Shown here: piece by piece, positions 38,404 through 47,243 of the stretch
How positions within the stretch are numbered: position 1 is the stretch's first letter
Layout of the letters: every line of letters begins with the position of its first letter
Source: Methylobacterium sp.
Lineage (GTDB): Bacteria; Pseudomonadota; Alphaproteobacteria; Rhizobiales; Beijerinckiaceae
Direction: 5' to 3'
Assembly (NCBI GenBank): GCA_013823325.1
Contig: PNLY01000009.1
Location: 37,431 to 101,430, forward strand
Length of the DNA stretch: 64,000 nt
Notes under the pieces: model-generated
Database searches by the model: none
What the model saw: only the letters and a program-made list of their open reading frames with translations
What the model was told of the DNA's origin: nothing
Translations under genes and position numbers: made by a program

Positions 38404-40011
38404 ATGTCCAGACTGCAATCGTCGATCAACACCGCCTCCGCCGATTTCCGCCGCAACGAGGCGCATAACCGCCGGCTCGTCGCCGAATTCCGGGCGAAGC
38501 AGGAAGCGGCCCGCCATGCCCGTCCGCAGCGTGATCTGGAGCGATTGGAGCGGCAGCAGAAGATGCCGCCGCGCAAGCGCATCGAATTGCTGCTCGACCC
38601 CGGCACGCCCTTCCTCGAGCTGTCCTCGCTCGCCGGGAACATGGCCTATGGCGGGGAATCGCCTTCCGCGAGCTCGATCGTCGGCATCGGCATCGTGTCG
38701 GGCCGCGAGGTCGTGATCCGTGCCGACGATCCGACGGTGAAGGGCGGCGCCTGGTATCCGCTCACCGCCAAGAAGATCGTCCGCGCTCTCGACATCGCCA
38801 TGGAGAACCGGTTGCCGGTCGTCCATCTCTGCGATTCCGCCGGCGGCTTCCTGCAATTGCAGTCGGAGGTCTTCCCGGACCGCTACATGGCCGGGCGCAT
38901 CTTCCGCAACCAGTCGCTGCTGTCGAAGATGGGCGTGAAGCAGCTTGCCCTCGTCTTCGGCCACTGCACCGCCGGCGGCGCCTATATCCCGGGGCTCTCG
39001 GATTACAGCGTGATCGTGCGCGGCACCGGCGCAGTCTTTTTGGGCGGCCCGCCCCTGGTGAAGGCGGCGACCGGCGAAGACGTCACGGTCGAGGAACTCG
39101 GCGGCGCCGAGATGCACACCAGCGTTTCCGGCACCTGCGACTATCCCGCCGACAGCGAGGAGCACGCCATCGAGATCGGCCGCGAGATCGTCGCGCAATG
39201 GGACCGGCTGCCGCGCTGGGAGTTGCAGCGCGAGGCTCCCGAGGAGCCGTTCTACGATCCCGCCGAGATCTACGGGATCGTGCCCGACGACATCAAGAAG
39301 GCCTTCGACATGCGCGAGATCATCGCCCGCATCGTCGACGGCAGCCGCTTCCACGAATACCAGCCGGCCTATGGCACGACCTTGGTCTGCGGCTTCGCCA
39401 ATATCTGGGGCTACAAGGTCGGCATCCTCGCCAATAACGGCGTTCTCTTCAACGATTCTTCGCTGAAGGGCGCTCATTTCATCGAGCTTTGCAACCAGAA
39501 CAACACGCCATTGGTCTTCCTGCAGAACATCACCGGCTACATGGTCGGGCGCGAATACGAGCGGCGCGGCATCACCAAGGACGGCGCCAAGATGATCATG
39601 GCGCAGAGCTGCTCGCGGGTGCCGAAATTCACGGTGATGTGCAACGGTTCTTTCGGCGCCGGCAATTACGGCATGTGCGGGCGCGCTTTCGACGGGCGCT
39701 TCCTGTTCTCCTGGCCGAACCACCAGATCGGCGTGATGGGCGGCGACCAGGCGGCGAACACGCTGGCCGAGGTCAAGGCCAACCAGATGAAGCGCAATGG
39801 CGGAGCAGTCGACCAGGGCGAGATCGAGCGGCTCTGGGAGGAGACGCGAAAAGCCTATCAGGAGCAACTTTCGGCCTATTACTCGACCTCGGAACTCTGG
39901 GACGACGGCATCATCGACCCGCTCGACACCCGCAATGCGCTCGGCGTGGCGATCTCGGCCTCGTTGAACGCCCCGCTCGGCTCGCCCGGCTACGGCGTCT
40001 TCCGGTTCTGA
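38404..40011 (+). CDS. Acyl-CoA carboxylase, carboxyltransferase beta subunit
   Basis: A 535-residue carboxyltransferase of the MCC/GCC beta type. The acyl-CoA site FGHCTAGGAYIPGLSDYSVI and the carboxybiotin-side FLQNITGYMVGREYE with NGSFGAGNYGMCGRAFDGRF are present. It transfers CO2 from biotin to the gamma carbon of a 3-methyl-2-enoyl-CoA. Whether it prefers geranyl-CoA or 3-methylcrotonyl-CoA cannot be settled by eye; AtuA, the AtuD-like dehydrogenase and the TetR favour the longer substrate. It is AtuC/LiuB-like. Confidence 0.93.
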   Translation: MSRLQSSINTASADFRRNEAHNRRLVAEFRAKQEAARHARPQRDLERLERQQKMPPRKRIELLLDPGTPFLELSSLAGNMAYGGESPSASSIVGIGIVSGREVVIRADDPTVKGGAWYPLTAKKIVRALDIAMENRLPVVHLCDSAGGFLQLQSEVFPDRYMAGRIFRNQSLLSKMGVKQLALVFGHCTAGGAYIPGLSDYSVIVRGTGAVFLGGPPLVKAATGEDVTVEELGGAEMHTSVSGTCDYPADSEEHAIEIGREIVAQWDRLPRWELQREAPEEPFYDPAEIYGIVPDDIKKAFDMREIIARIVDGSRFHEYQPAYGTTLVCGFANIWGYKVGILANNGVLFNDSSLKGAHFIELCNQNNTPLVFLQNITGYMVGREYERRGITKDGAKMIMAQSCSRVPKFTVMCNGSFGAGNYGMCGRAFDGRFLFSWPNHQIGVMGGDQAANTLAEVKANQMKRNGGAVDQGEIERLWEETRKAYQEQLSAYYSTSELWDDGIIDPLDTRNALGVAISASLNAPLGSPGYGVFRF

Positions 40012-40014
40012 TCG

Positions 40015-40620
40015 ATGCCGGGAGCGCTGCGCCTTTATCTCGATTTCGCCTCGCCCTATTCCTATTTCGCGCTCCATTCGCTGGCGCGACTGGCCGAGGA
40101 ACATGGCCGAGCGCTAGAACTCAGGCCGATCCTGCTCTGGGCGGTTTTCAAGCAGCAGGGTGTGACCAATCCGCTGGAGAAGCCGGCGCGCCGGCGCTAT
40201 TTTCTCGAGGACGTGACCCGCTCGGCCGAGTTCTTCGGCTTGCCCTTCCGCATTCCAGAGCCACTGCAGATCTCGGCCCATCTCGCCGGCCGGCTCCATC
40301 ACGCCTGGACTGCGACACGGCCACAGGACGGTTTGCGACTGGCGAGCGAGATCTTCGAGGCCTTCTTCGCCCGAGCCGAGGACATCACCGACCCGGCCGT
40401 GCTCGCCGCCCTGCCGTGCCTCGCCGACGAGACGCCGGAGGCGATCCGCGCCATGATCGATGGGGCGGAGGGCCGCCGGCGCCTCAGCGAGGCAGTGGAT
40501 GAGGCCTGCGCAGCCAATATCACCGGGGTGCCCTTCGTCACGCTGGACGGCGAGAGCTTCTTCGGCGCCGACCGCCTGCCGCAGATCGCCTGGCGGCTGC
40601 AGCGTCCGCGCGAGACGTGA
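40015..40620 (+). CDS. DsbA-family / 2-hydroxychromene-2-carboxylate isomerase-like protein
   Basis: A 201-residue kappa-GST/HCCA-isomerase type thioredoxin-fold protein. The active-site start reads LYLDFASPYSYFALHSLARL, with Ser in place of a CxxC cysteine, and the cis-Pro motif is NITGVPFVTLDG. These use glutathione for cis-trans isomerisation in aromatic pathways. Its place inside a branched acyl-CoA operon, 3 bp after the carboxyltransferase, suggests isomerising an enoyl or glutaconyl intermediate, but that is a guess. Confidence 0.88.
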   Translation: MPGALRLYLDFASPYSYFALHSLARLAEEHGRALELRPILLWAVFKQQGVTNPLEKPARRRYFLEDVTRSAEFFGLPFRIPEPLQISAHLAGRLHHAWTATRPQDGLRLASEIFEAFFARAEDITDPAVLAALPCLADETPEAIRAMIDGAEGRRRLSEAVDEACAANITGVPFVTLDGESFFGADRLPQIAWRLQRPRET

Positions 40621-40633
40621 TCAGGAGAGTGGG

Positions 40634-41323
40634 ATGAGCGACGACAGGCTCGCCGGAGCGCTGAAAGCGACGCCCTTCATCGATGCCAACGCGCCGGCGA
40701 TCCGCGCCTTCGTCGACCGCCATGCCGGCACTGGCCCCGACCGCTACCGCGCCGTCCGGCTCTACTACGCCGTCCGCGACGCCGTGCCCTACGACCTGCG
40801 CTATTTCGGCATCGAGCGCGACATCTTCGTCGCCTCGCGCTGCCTGGAGGCGAAGGGATCGTTCTGCGTGCCCAAGGCGGTGACGCTCGCCGCAGTTTGC
40901 CGCGCCGCCGGTATCCCGGCGCGCGTCGGCTTCGCCGATGTGCGCAACCACCTGGCCTCGCCGCGCATCCTCGACCTGATGGGCACCGACGTCTTTCGCT
41001 GGCACGCCTATACGCTACTCCATCTCGAAGGCCGCTGGGTCAAGGCGACGCCGGCCTTCGACCTCGCCTTCTGCGCTCGCTTCGATGTCGAGCCGCTCGA
41101 TTTCGATGGGAGCACGGATTCGATCTTCCAGCCCTTCGACGCAGCCGGCCGCCAGCACATGGACTATGTGCTCGACCGCGGTGACCATGACGAGATGCCG
41201 TTCGAGGCCTTTCGCGAGGCGATGCAGCAAGCCTATCCTCGCCTGATCACGGCGATGGCGGCAGAGCGTGCCGCCCTCGCCGGCAAGCCACAGCCCAAAC
41301 CCGTCACGGGAGAACAGCCATGA
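40634..41323 (+). CDS. Transglutaminase-like cysteine protease-fold protein
   Basis: A 229-residue protein with an intact transglutaminase-core triad: Cys78 in KGSFCVPKAVTLAAVCRAAG, His124 in FRWHAYTLLHLEGRW, Asp143 in KATPAFD. No signal peptide is seen, so it should be cytoplasmic. The ribosome site AGGAGAG precedes ATG 40634, and the stop overlaps the thiolase start by 4 bp. A transglutaminase-like enzyme between an isomerase and a thiolase is unexpected; hydrolysis or transfer on a thioester or amide of the pathway is conceivable. Its function is unknown. Confidence 0.88.
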   Translation: MSDDRLAGALKATPFIDANAPAIRAFVDRHAGTGPDRYRAVRLYYAVRDAVPYDLRYFGIERDIFVASRCLEAKGSFCVPKAVTLAAVCRAAGIPARVGFADVRNHLASPRILDLMGTDVFRWHAYTLLHLEGRWVKATPAFDLAFCARFDVEPLDFDGSTDSIFQPFDAAGRQHMDYVLDRGDHDEMPFEAFREAMQQAYPRLITAMAAERAALAGKPQPKPVTGEQP

Positions 41324-42501
41324 CCGAATCCGTCGTCATCGTCGGCGCGGCCCGCAGCGCGATCGGCAGCTTCGGCGGCTCGCTCGCCGGCCATGCTCCC
41401 GCGGCGCTTGGCGCCCTCGTTGCCGGCGAGGCCTTGCGGCGGGCCAAGCTCGACCCCGGCGAGGTCGGCCATGTCGTCTTCGGCAACGTCATCCCGACCG
41501 GGCCGCAGGACGCCTATCTCGCCCGCGTCGCGGCGGTCGAGGCCGGCATACCGGTCGAGACCCCGGCGCTGACGCTGAACCGGCTCTGCGGCTCGGGCGT
41601 GCAGGCCATCGTCTCCGCCGCTCAGTCGATCATGCTCGGCGACGCCGAGACCGCGCTCGCCGGCGGCGCCGAGGTGATGAGCCGTGCCCCGCACCATCTC
41701 ACCTCCGCCCGCTTCGGCCAGCGCCTCGGCGACACCACCATGCTCGACGGCCTCACCGGCGTGCTGACCGACCCGTTCGGCAACGGCATCATGGGCATCA
41801 CCGCCGAGAACGTCGCCGAGAAATACGGCATCTCGCGCGACGCCCAGGACGCGTTCGCGGCCGAGAGCCAGCGCCGGGCCGGTGTCGCCATCGCGGAAGG
41901 TCGCTTCGCCGACCAGATCCTGCCGGTCGAGGTGACCAAGGGCCGCGCGCAGATCGCCTTCGCCACCGACGAATACCCCAAGCCGGAGACGACGACGGAG
42001 AGCCTCGCCAAGCTGCCCACGGTTTTCAAGAAGGGCGGCAGCGTCACCGCCGGCAACGCCTCGGGCATCAATGACGGAGCAGCGGCGATCGCCCTCGCCT
42101 CGGAACGGCGCGCCGAGGCCGCCGGCATGACCCCGCTCGCCCGCATCGTCGGCTACGCCCATGCCGGCGTCGAGCCCGGCCTGATGGGCATCGGTCCGAT
42201 CCCGGCCGTGCGGGCGCTGCTGAAGCGGACCGGCCTGTCGATCGGCGATTTCGACGTGGTCGAGTCGAACGAGGCCTTCGCCGCCCAGGCGCTCGCCGTC
42301 GCGCGCGAGCTCGGCCTCGACCCGGCCCGCACCAATCCCGATGGCGGCGCGATCGCGCTCGGCCATCCCGTCGGCGCGACCGGCGCGATCCTGGTCGTCA
42401 AGGCGCTGTCGCATCTACGCCGGAATGGCGGCCGCTACGGCCTGATCACCATGTGCATCGGCGGCGGCCAGGGCATAGCGCTGGCGGTCGAGCGGCTCTG
42501 A
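41320..42501 (+). CDS. Thiolase (acetyl-CoA acyltransferase)
   Basis: A 393-residue thiolase with all catalytic residues: Cys90 in LNRLCGSGVQ, His349 in GGAIALGHPVGATG, Cys379 in MCIGGGQG. It cleaves a 3-ketoacyl-CoA with CoA. It is the last gene of the crotonase-AtuA operon (4-bp overlap with the previous gene) and probably does the final chain shortening. No HMG-CoA lyase gene is in the window, so acetoacetate- or HMG-type products must be handled elsewhere or the route differs. Confidence 0.95.
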   Translation: MTESVVIVGAARSAIGSFGGSLAGHAPAALGALVAGEALRRAKLDPGEVGHVVFGNVIPTGPQDAYLARVAAVEAGIPVETPALTLNRLCGSGVQAIVSAAQSIMLGDAETALAGGAEVMSRAPHHLTSARFGQRLGDTTMLDGLTGVLTDPFGNGIMGITAENVAEKYGISRDAQDAFAAESQRRAGVAIAEGRFADQILPVEVTKGRAQIAFATDEYPKPETTTESLAKLPTVFKKGGSVTAGNASGINDGAAAIALASERRAEAAGMTPLARIVGYAHAGVEPGLMGIGPIPAVRALLKRTGLSIGDFDVVESNEAFAAQALAVARELGLDPARTNPDGGAIALGHPVGATGAILVVKALSHLRRNGGRYGLITMCIGGGQGIALAVERL

Positions 42502-42546
42502 AGGGCAAGTGCACGCCCCAATCTCGCGCGAAAGCGCATAATTCAG

Positions 42547-42657
42547 GTCATCCCGGACAAGCGGCGAAGCCGCGCCGATCCGGGATCCATTCCGGAGCCT
42601 ATCCGAGAAGGTTCCGGAGTTGGTCCCGGGTCTTCGCTTCGCTGAGCCCGGGACGAC
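42547..42657. repeat. Palindromic intergenic element (family A, copy 2)
   Basis: Begins GTCATCCCGGACAAGC and ends CCCGGGACGAC. It is the inverted counterpart of the element at 812-921; the inner arms GGATCCATTCCGGA and TTCCGGAGTTGGTCC match less perfectly. It follows the thiolase stop by 45 bp and may end that operon's mRNA. Confidence 0.8.
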
Positions 42658-42936
42658 CAGGGAGCTGGTGATCAGGCAGCGCAGCTCGACCTGATCGCAA
42701 TTCCTCCACACTGGCCGGCTATGAAACGCGCTTCGCTGGCGGCCGCTCCGACATTGCGGCTCGCTGCCAGCCGAACATGCGTGGTCGCGTGTCGGCGCCC
42801 CCATCTCATCTTGATCAGAACGCACGCAAATACAGACCCCTTTCGACGCAGATTTTATAAGACGGCTAATGAATTTCGCGGCATAATCCGCCGCTTGATC
42901 TCTCCGATTCCCGCCTGAAGGAGCGCCCTCCCCACG
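42658..42936. other. Spacer upstream of Na/Pi cotransporter gene
   Basis: No credible gene. The stretch 42810-42885 is AT-richer and contains TATAAG at 42856-42861, a possible -10. No pho-box-like direct repeat was seen. A GAAGGAG ribosome site lies about 15 bp before the start. Confidence 0.4.
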
Positions 42937-44673
42937 ATGAACGCCGCCGAGAGCACCACCGCCATCCTGATCCATCTCGCCGGTTCGGTGGCGCTGCTGA
43001 TCTGGGCGGTCAGGCTCGTTCGGACGGGCGCGACGCGGGCCTTCGGCCCCTCGCTGCGGCAGGGGCTGGCGCGCTTCGCCGGCAACCGCGTCTCGGCGAT
43101 GGCGAGCGGGGCGGTGGTGACGCTGATCCTGCAGAGCTCGACGGCGACGACGCTGCTGCTCTCGTCTTTCGCGGGCCAGGCGCTGATCGGCCTGCCCATG
43201 GCCTTCGCCGTGCTGCTCGGCGCCAATGTCGGCACGGCGCTCGCGGCCTTCCTGGTCTCGTTCGAGCTCGGTTGGCTCTGGGGCGCCTGCCTTGCCGTCG
43301 GCGTCGCGCTCTACCTTGCCAACGAGGCGATGAACCGCGCCCGCAATATCGGACGCCTGATCGTCGGCATCGGCCTGATCCTGCTCTCGCTCGCCGAGCT
43401 CAAGACCGCCTCGGCGCCGCTGGCACAATCGCCGGTGTTCCGCTCGGTGTTCGAGGCGCTGGCGAGCGAGCCGCTGCTCGCTATCGCGATCACCGTCGCG
43501 GCGACCTGGCTGACCCATTCCAGCCTCGCCATCGTCCTGCTGATCGCCTCGTTCTGGGCAGGCGGGCTGTTCCCGGCGCCGACCGCGCTGATCCTGATCG
43601 TCGGCGCCAATCTCGGCAACGCACTGATCCCGGTGCTCGACCAGCTCGGCGCACCGGTGGTGCAGCGCCGCGTCGCGCTCGCCAACCTGCTGACACGCAT
43701 CCTGATCGCGCTCGTCGTGATCCCCTTCGCCAAGCCGCTTTCCGGCTGGTTCTCGGCGCTGTCGCACGATCCCTCGCGCCTGGCGGTCGAGATTCACCTG
43801 GCGCTGAACATCGTCGGCGCCATCGCCTTCCTGCCGTTCGTCCAGCCGATCGCGGCGCTGGTCACGCGCCTGACCCCGGCCAAGCCCGAAACCGAGCAGC
43901 GCATCCGGCCGCTCTATCTCGACGCCGGCCTGCTCGACAGCCCGCCCGAAGCCCTTGCCAGCGCGATGCGCGAGACGCTGCATCTCGGCGACCGGGTCGG
44001 CGCCATGCTGAAGGACCTGCAGACCCTGCTGGAGCAAGACAAGCTCGCCCTCTCGCGCGAGATCGCCGCCGCCGATGACGGCGTCGACGCGATCCACGAG
44101 GCGATCAAGCTCTATCTCGTCAAGCTGTCGCGCCACCCACTCGGCGAGGAGGACAGCCGTCGCCTGTTCGAGATCATCACGGCGACTACCAATCTCGAGC
44201 ATATCGGCGACATCATCGACAAGAACCTGCGCGAGCTCGCGGAGAAGAAGATCCGCAAGCGCTATCGCTTCTCGGAGAATGGCATCGCCGAGATTCGCGA
44301 TTTCCACATACGAGTCAGCCACAGCCTGCAGCTGGCGCTCAACGTGCTGGCCACGCGCGATATCGGGCTTGCCCGCCAGCTTTTCGACGAGAAGAGCGCG
44401 ATGCGTCTCGCCGAACGCATGGCGACCGAGAAGCACTACGAGCGCCTGCGCAGCGGGGTGACGGCGTCGCTCGAGACCTCCTCGATCCATCTCGACGTGC
44501 TGCGCGACCTCAAGCGCATTCACGGCCACATCACCTCGATCGCCTATCCGATCCTGGAAGCCGCGGACGAGCTCAGCGAGACCAGGCTGCGCAGGGCTGA
44601 CGAGCAACAGGCCGAGAAGCAGCCCAGCGAGGCTGCCAGCTACGGCCTCGCCTTGCCGCAGAAGCCGGCCTGA
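42937..44673 (+). CDS. Na/Pi cotransporter family protein with PhoU-like domain
   Basis: A 578-residue inner-membrane protein of the NptA/PNaS family. The two inverted repeats show the family QSST motif: LILQSSTATTLLLSSFAG near residue 65, and WLTHSSLAIVLLIASFW near residue 187. Several further membrane segments reach to about 310. Residues from about 340 on form a soluble helical PhoU-like domain (REIAAADDGVDAIHEAIKLY). It imports phosphate with sodium or regulates phosphate balance. It appears to be a single gene. Confidence 0.92.
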   Translation: MNAAESTTAILIHLAGSVALLIWAVRLVRTGATRAFGPSLRQGLARFAGNRVSAMASGAVVTLILQSSTATTLLLSSFAGQALIGLPMAFAVLLGANVGTALAAFLVSFELGWLWGACLAVGVALYLANEAMNRARNIGRLIVGIGLILLSLAELKTASAPLAQSPVFRSVFEALASEPLLAIAITVAATWLTHSSLAIVLLIASFWAGGLFPAPTALILIVGANLGNALIPVLDQLGAPVVQRRVALANLLTRILIALVVIPFAKPLSGWFSALSHDPSRLAVEIHLALNIVGAIAFLPFVQPIAALVTRLTPAKPETEQRIRPLYLDAGLLDSPPEALASAMRETLHLGDRVGAMLKDLQTLLEQDKLALSREIAAADDGVDAIHEAIKLYLVKLSRHPLGEEDSRRLFEIITATTNLEHIGDIIDKNLRELAEKKIRKRYRFSENGIAEIRDFHIRVSHSLQLALNVLATRDIGLARQLFDEKSAMRLAERMATEKHYERLRSGVTASLETSSIHLDVLRDLKRIHGHITSIAYPILEAADELSETRLRRADEQQAEKQPSEAASYGLALPQKPA

Positions 44674-44800
44674 GCCAGATCGCTCCGACCACGGATCGAG
44701 GCAGGGCCAATCCTGCACTCTGGATGCGCTGAGCTTCGCCTTGCAATCGGCTGCCTGAGACGGACACTGCCGCCATGGCCCGGCCTCGCGAGGAACGATC

Positions 44801-45856
44801 ATGACCAGTACGGTACAAGCGCGACTGCTCGACCTGTTCGGCATCGAACTACCGATCATCCAGGGTCCGATGGCCCTCGCCTCGACTCCCGAGATGGTTA
44901 TCGCCGTCAGCGAAGCCGGCGGCCTCGGTTCCCTGGCGGGCGCGCAATACGATGCGGCGGGCCTGCGAATCGCGCTCGACACGGTGCGAGCCGGCACGCG
45001 CCGGCCGATCAACGTCAACTTCTTCTGCCATACGCCCCCGGCCGACGATCCCGCCCGGCAGGCGGCCTGGCTGAAGCGCCTCGACGGCTATTATGCCGAG
45101 GCCGGGCTCGATCCCGGCATGCCGAAGACGCCGAGCGGACGCACCCCCTTCGACGCGGGCTTGGCAGGCGTCGTCGAAGAGTATCGCCCCGAGATCGTCA
45201 GCTTTCATTTCGGCCTGCCGGCGCCGGAGCTGTTCGACCGCGTCAAGCGCACCGGCGCCAAGATCATCGCCTCCGCCACGACCGTGCCGGAGGCGCGCTG
45301 GCTCGCGGAGCACGGCGTCGACGCGGTCATCGCCATGGGCGCCGAAGCCGGCGGCCATCGCGGCATATTCCTGAACGACCGGCTCTCCGAGCAGGTCGGC
45401 ACCTTCGCGCTGGTGCCGCAGGTCGTCGACGCCGTCGCGGTCCCGGTGATCGCCGCCGGCGGCGTCACCGACCGGCGCGGCGTGGAAGCCGCCTTCGCCC
45501 TCGGAGCGGCGGCCGTCCAGGTCGGCACCGCCTATCTTTTTACGCCCGAGGCCAAGATCTCGCCGATCTACCGCAAGGCGCTCGGCATGAGTGAGCGGCC
45601 GACGGCAATCACGAACCTGTTCACCGGCCGGCCGGCACGCGGCATCGTCAACCGGGCCATGACGGAGCTCGGCCCGATCTCCGAGCTCGCACCGGCCTTC
45701 CCGACCGCCGGCACGGCGCTGGGGCCGCTGCGCAGCGCCGCGGAAGCGGCAGGCCGCGACGACTTCACCCTGCTCTGGGCCGGCCAGTCCTACCCGCTCG
45801 CAAGGCCGATGACATCGGCGGCGCTGACGCGGATGCTCGCTGGGATCGACGTCTGA
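44801..45856 (+). CDS. Nitronate monooxygenase-like flavoprotein
   Basis: A 351-residue NMO class I-like FMN protein. It has the N-terminal FGIELPIIQGPMALAST, NVNFFCHTPP, the active-site region GAEAGGHRGIF with its conserved His, and VPVIAAGGVTDRRGVEAAFALGA plus QVGTAYLFTPEA at the phosphate end. It should oxidise alkyl nitronates such as propionate-3-nitronate. It is longer than, and not close to, the NMO-like protein at 29303-30265. It stands alone, converging on the FAD-dehydrogenase operon. Confidence 0.93.
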   Translation: MTSTVQARLLDLFGIELPIIQGPMALASTPEMVIAVSEAGGLGSLAGAQYDAAGLRIALDTVRAGTRRPINVNFFCHTPPADDPARQAAWLKRLDGYYAEAGLDPGMPKTPSGRTPFDAGLAGVVEEYRPEIVSFHFGLPAPELFDRVKRTGAKIIASATTVPEARWLAEHGVDAVIAMGAEAGGHRGIFLNDRLSEQVGTFALVPQVVDAVAVPVIAAGGVTDRRGVEAAFALGAAAVQVGTAYLFTPEAKISPIYRKALGMSERPTAITNLFTGRPARGIVNRAMTELGPISELAPAFPTAGTALGPLRSAAEAAGRDDFTLLWAGQSYPLARPMTSAALTRMLAGIDV

Positions 45857-46071
45857 CGACGACGGCGGGCTCGACGTCACCTTGCCCCGCCCGCGAAGGC
45901 GGCGGCGATCCGATCGGCCGGCCGCTCGATGCCGGCGACGCGACGCCCTTCCCCGCGCCCCTCATTCACAGGTCGCGCAATATTTCGGACCCACGGGAAA
46001 GAAGCGGTCCGGACCACCTGTCCAACCCATCAACCATGGCGCAAGCCCGAACCTGAAGGCTTCCCGCCCAC

Positions 46072-47238
46072 CTACGCCGCCACCGCCTCGGCCGCGGCGG
46101 TCACCTGCCAGCCCTGGAGTTCGCGCCAGTTCGGCTCCAGCTTAGAAAAGCGCGCCAGGCTGAACGTGGAGATGTCGGCGAAGCCGCAGGCGCCGTCGAC
46201 GAGGAGATCGCGGATCGCCCGGCCGCTCGCCGGCGAGAGCCCGAAGCCGACGCTCGACAGCGTCGCCACGACGACATTGGCCTGGGAGGCGAGCCGGTCG
46301 ATCACCGGCCGCCCGTCCGGCGTGTTCTCGATCACGCCGGCCCAGGAGCGGATGATCCGGGCATGCGCCGCCTTGGGCAGCAATTGCGCGAGGCGCTTGC
46401 CCATATGCAGCATCAGCGGCGCGGTCGGCTTGGCCGGCGTGCCCTCTTCGGCCATCGCCAGCCACTCATGCGGGCCGCCGCCATAGGCGAGGTTGCCGCG
46501 CAGGGTCTGGCGGCCATAGAGCCCGCAGCCATCGACGCCGCCGAGCGGCATCAGCGGCAGCGGCTCGGTCACGATCATCTCGCAGCGGGCCGACTGCACC
46601 GGCACCTCCTGCCCGAGCATGGCGGAGAGCCGCCCGGTCTGCGGGCCGGCGGCGAGCACGAGATTGTCGCAGCCGATCTCGCCGCGATCGGTCTCGACCG
46701 CGATGACGCGGCCGCCCTCGCCGCGGAAGCCGGTGACGGTGGTGTGCTGCAGGATGCGCCCGCCATGATCCTGCATCGCCCAGGCATAGCCCTGCAGCGT
46801 CCGGTGGGGGTTGGCGTGGCCGCCGAACCTGTAATGGTAGCCGCCGACAACGCTGTCGCCGGCCAGCGGCACCAGCTCCTTGACCTGCTTGAGGTCGAGC
46901 ACATCCGACTGGAAGCCCTGCCGCTCGGCATTACGCAAGGCACGACCATAGAGCGCCATCTGCTGCTCGCTGGCGGCGAGGCGGATGCGCTCGGGCCGGA
47001 ATTCGGTGGGGTAGCCGAGCAATTCGTCCATCAGCGGCCAGAGCCGCTGCTCCTCGGCGAAGAGCGGCGAATGATGGTGCGAGCAGCCGCCGCCATTGCG
47101 GCCGGACGCCTCCCAGCCGACCAGCCCCTTCTCCAGCACCAGCACGTCGACGCCATCCCGCGCCAGCCACCAGCCTGCGGAGAGGCCGGTGACGCCGCCG
47201 CCGACGATGACGACCGAAGCTCCCTTGATCCCGCTCAT
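46072..47238 (-). CDS. FAD-dependent dehydrogenase, HcnC/OoxB-like beta subunit
   Basis: A 388-residue DAO-fold flavoprotein: ASVVIVGGGVTGLSAGWWLA, RNGGGCSHHHSPLFAEE and the late GVIENTPDGRPVIDRL. It resembles the beta subunits of opine oxidase, D-hydroxyproline dehydrogenase and hydrogen cyanide synthase. It is 5 bp after the alpha-subunit gene and ends the operon that starts with an amino-acid-type binding protein. The substrate is probably an imported imino or amino acid. A third, small [2Fe-2S] subunit usual for some relatives is not seen here. Confidence 0.88.
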   Translation of the reverse strand: MSGIKGASVVIVGGGVTGLSAGWWLARDGVDVLVLEKGLVGWEASGRNGGGCSHHHSPLFAEEQRLWPLMDELLGYPTEFRPERIRLAASEQQMALYGRALRNAERQGFQSDVLDLKQVKELVPLAGDSVVGGYHYRFGGHANPHRTLQGYAWAMQDHGGRILQHTTVTGFRGEGGRVIAVETDRGEIGCDNLVLAAGPQTGRLSAMLGQEVPVQSARCEMIVTEPLPLMPLGGVDGCGLYGRQTLRGNLAYGGGPHEWLAMAEEGTPAKPTAPLMLHMGKRLAQLLPKAAHARIIRSWAGVIENTPDGRPVIDRLASQANVVVATLSSVGFGLSPASGRAIRDLLVDGACGFADISTFSLARFSKLEPNWRELQGWQVTAAAEAVAA

Positions 47239-47243
47239 CGCTC

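Noticed and set aside
42840-42885. A further copy of the ATGAAT operator near 42873
   Set aside because: Only the left half (ATGAATTTC) matches; the right half-site is absent.
42415-45018. An 867-codon frame antisense to the thiolase end and Na/Pi cotransporter
   Set aside because: Low-complexity RDQE-rich translation with no motif; the other strand has a normal membrane protein.
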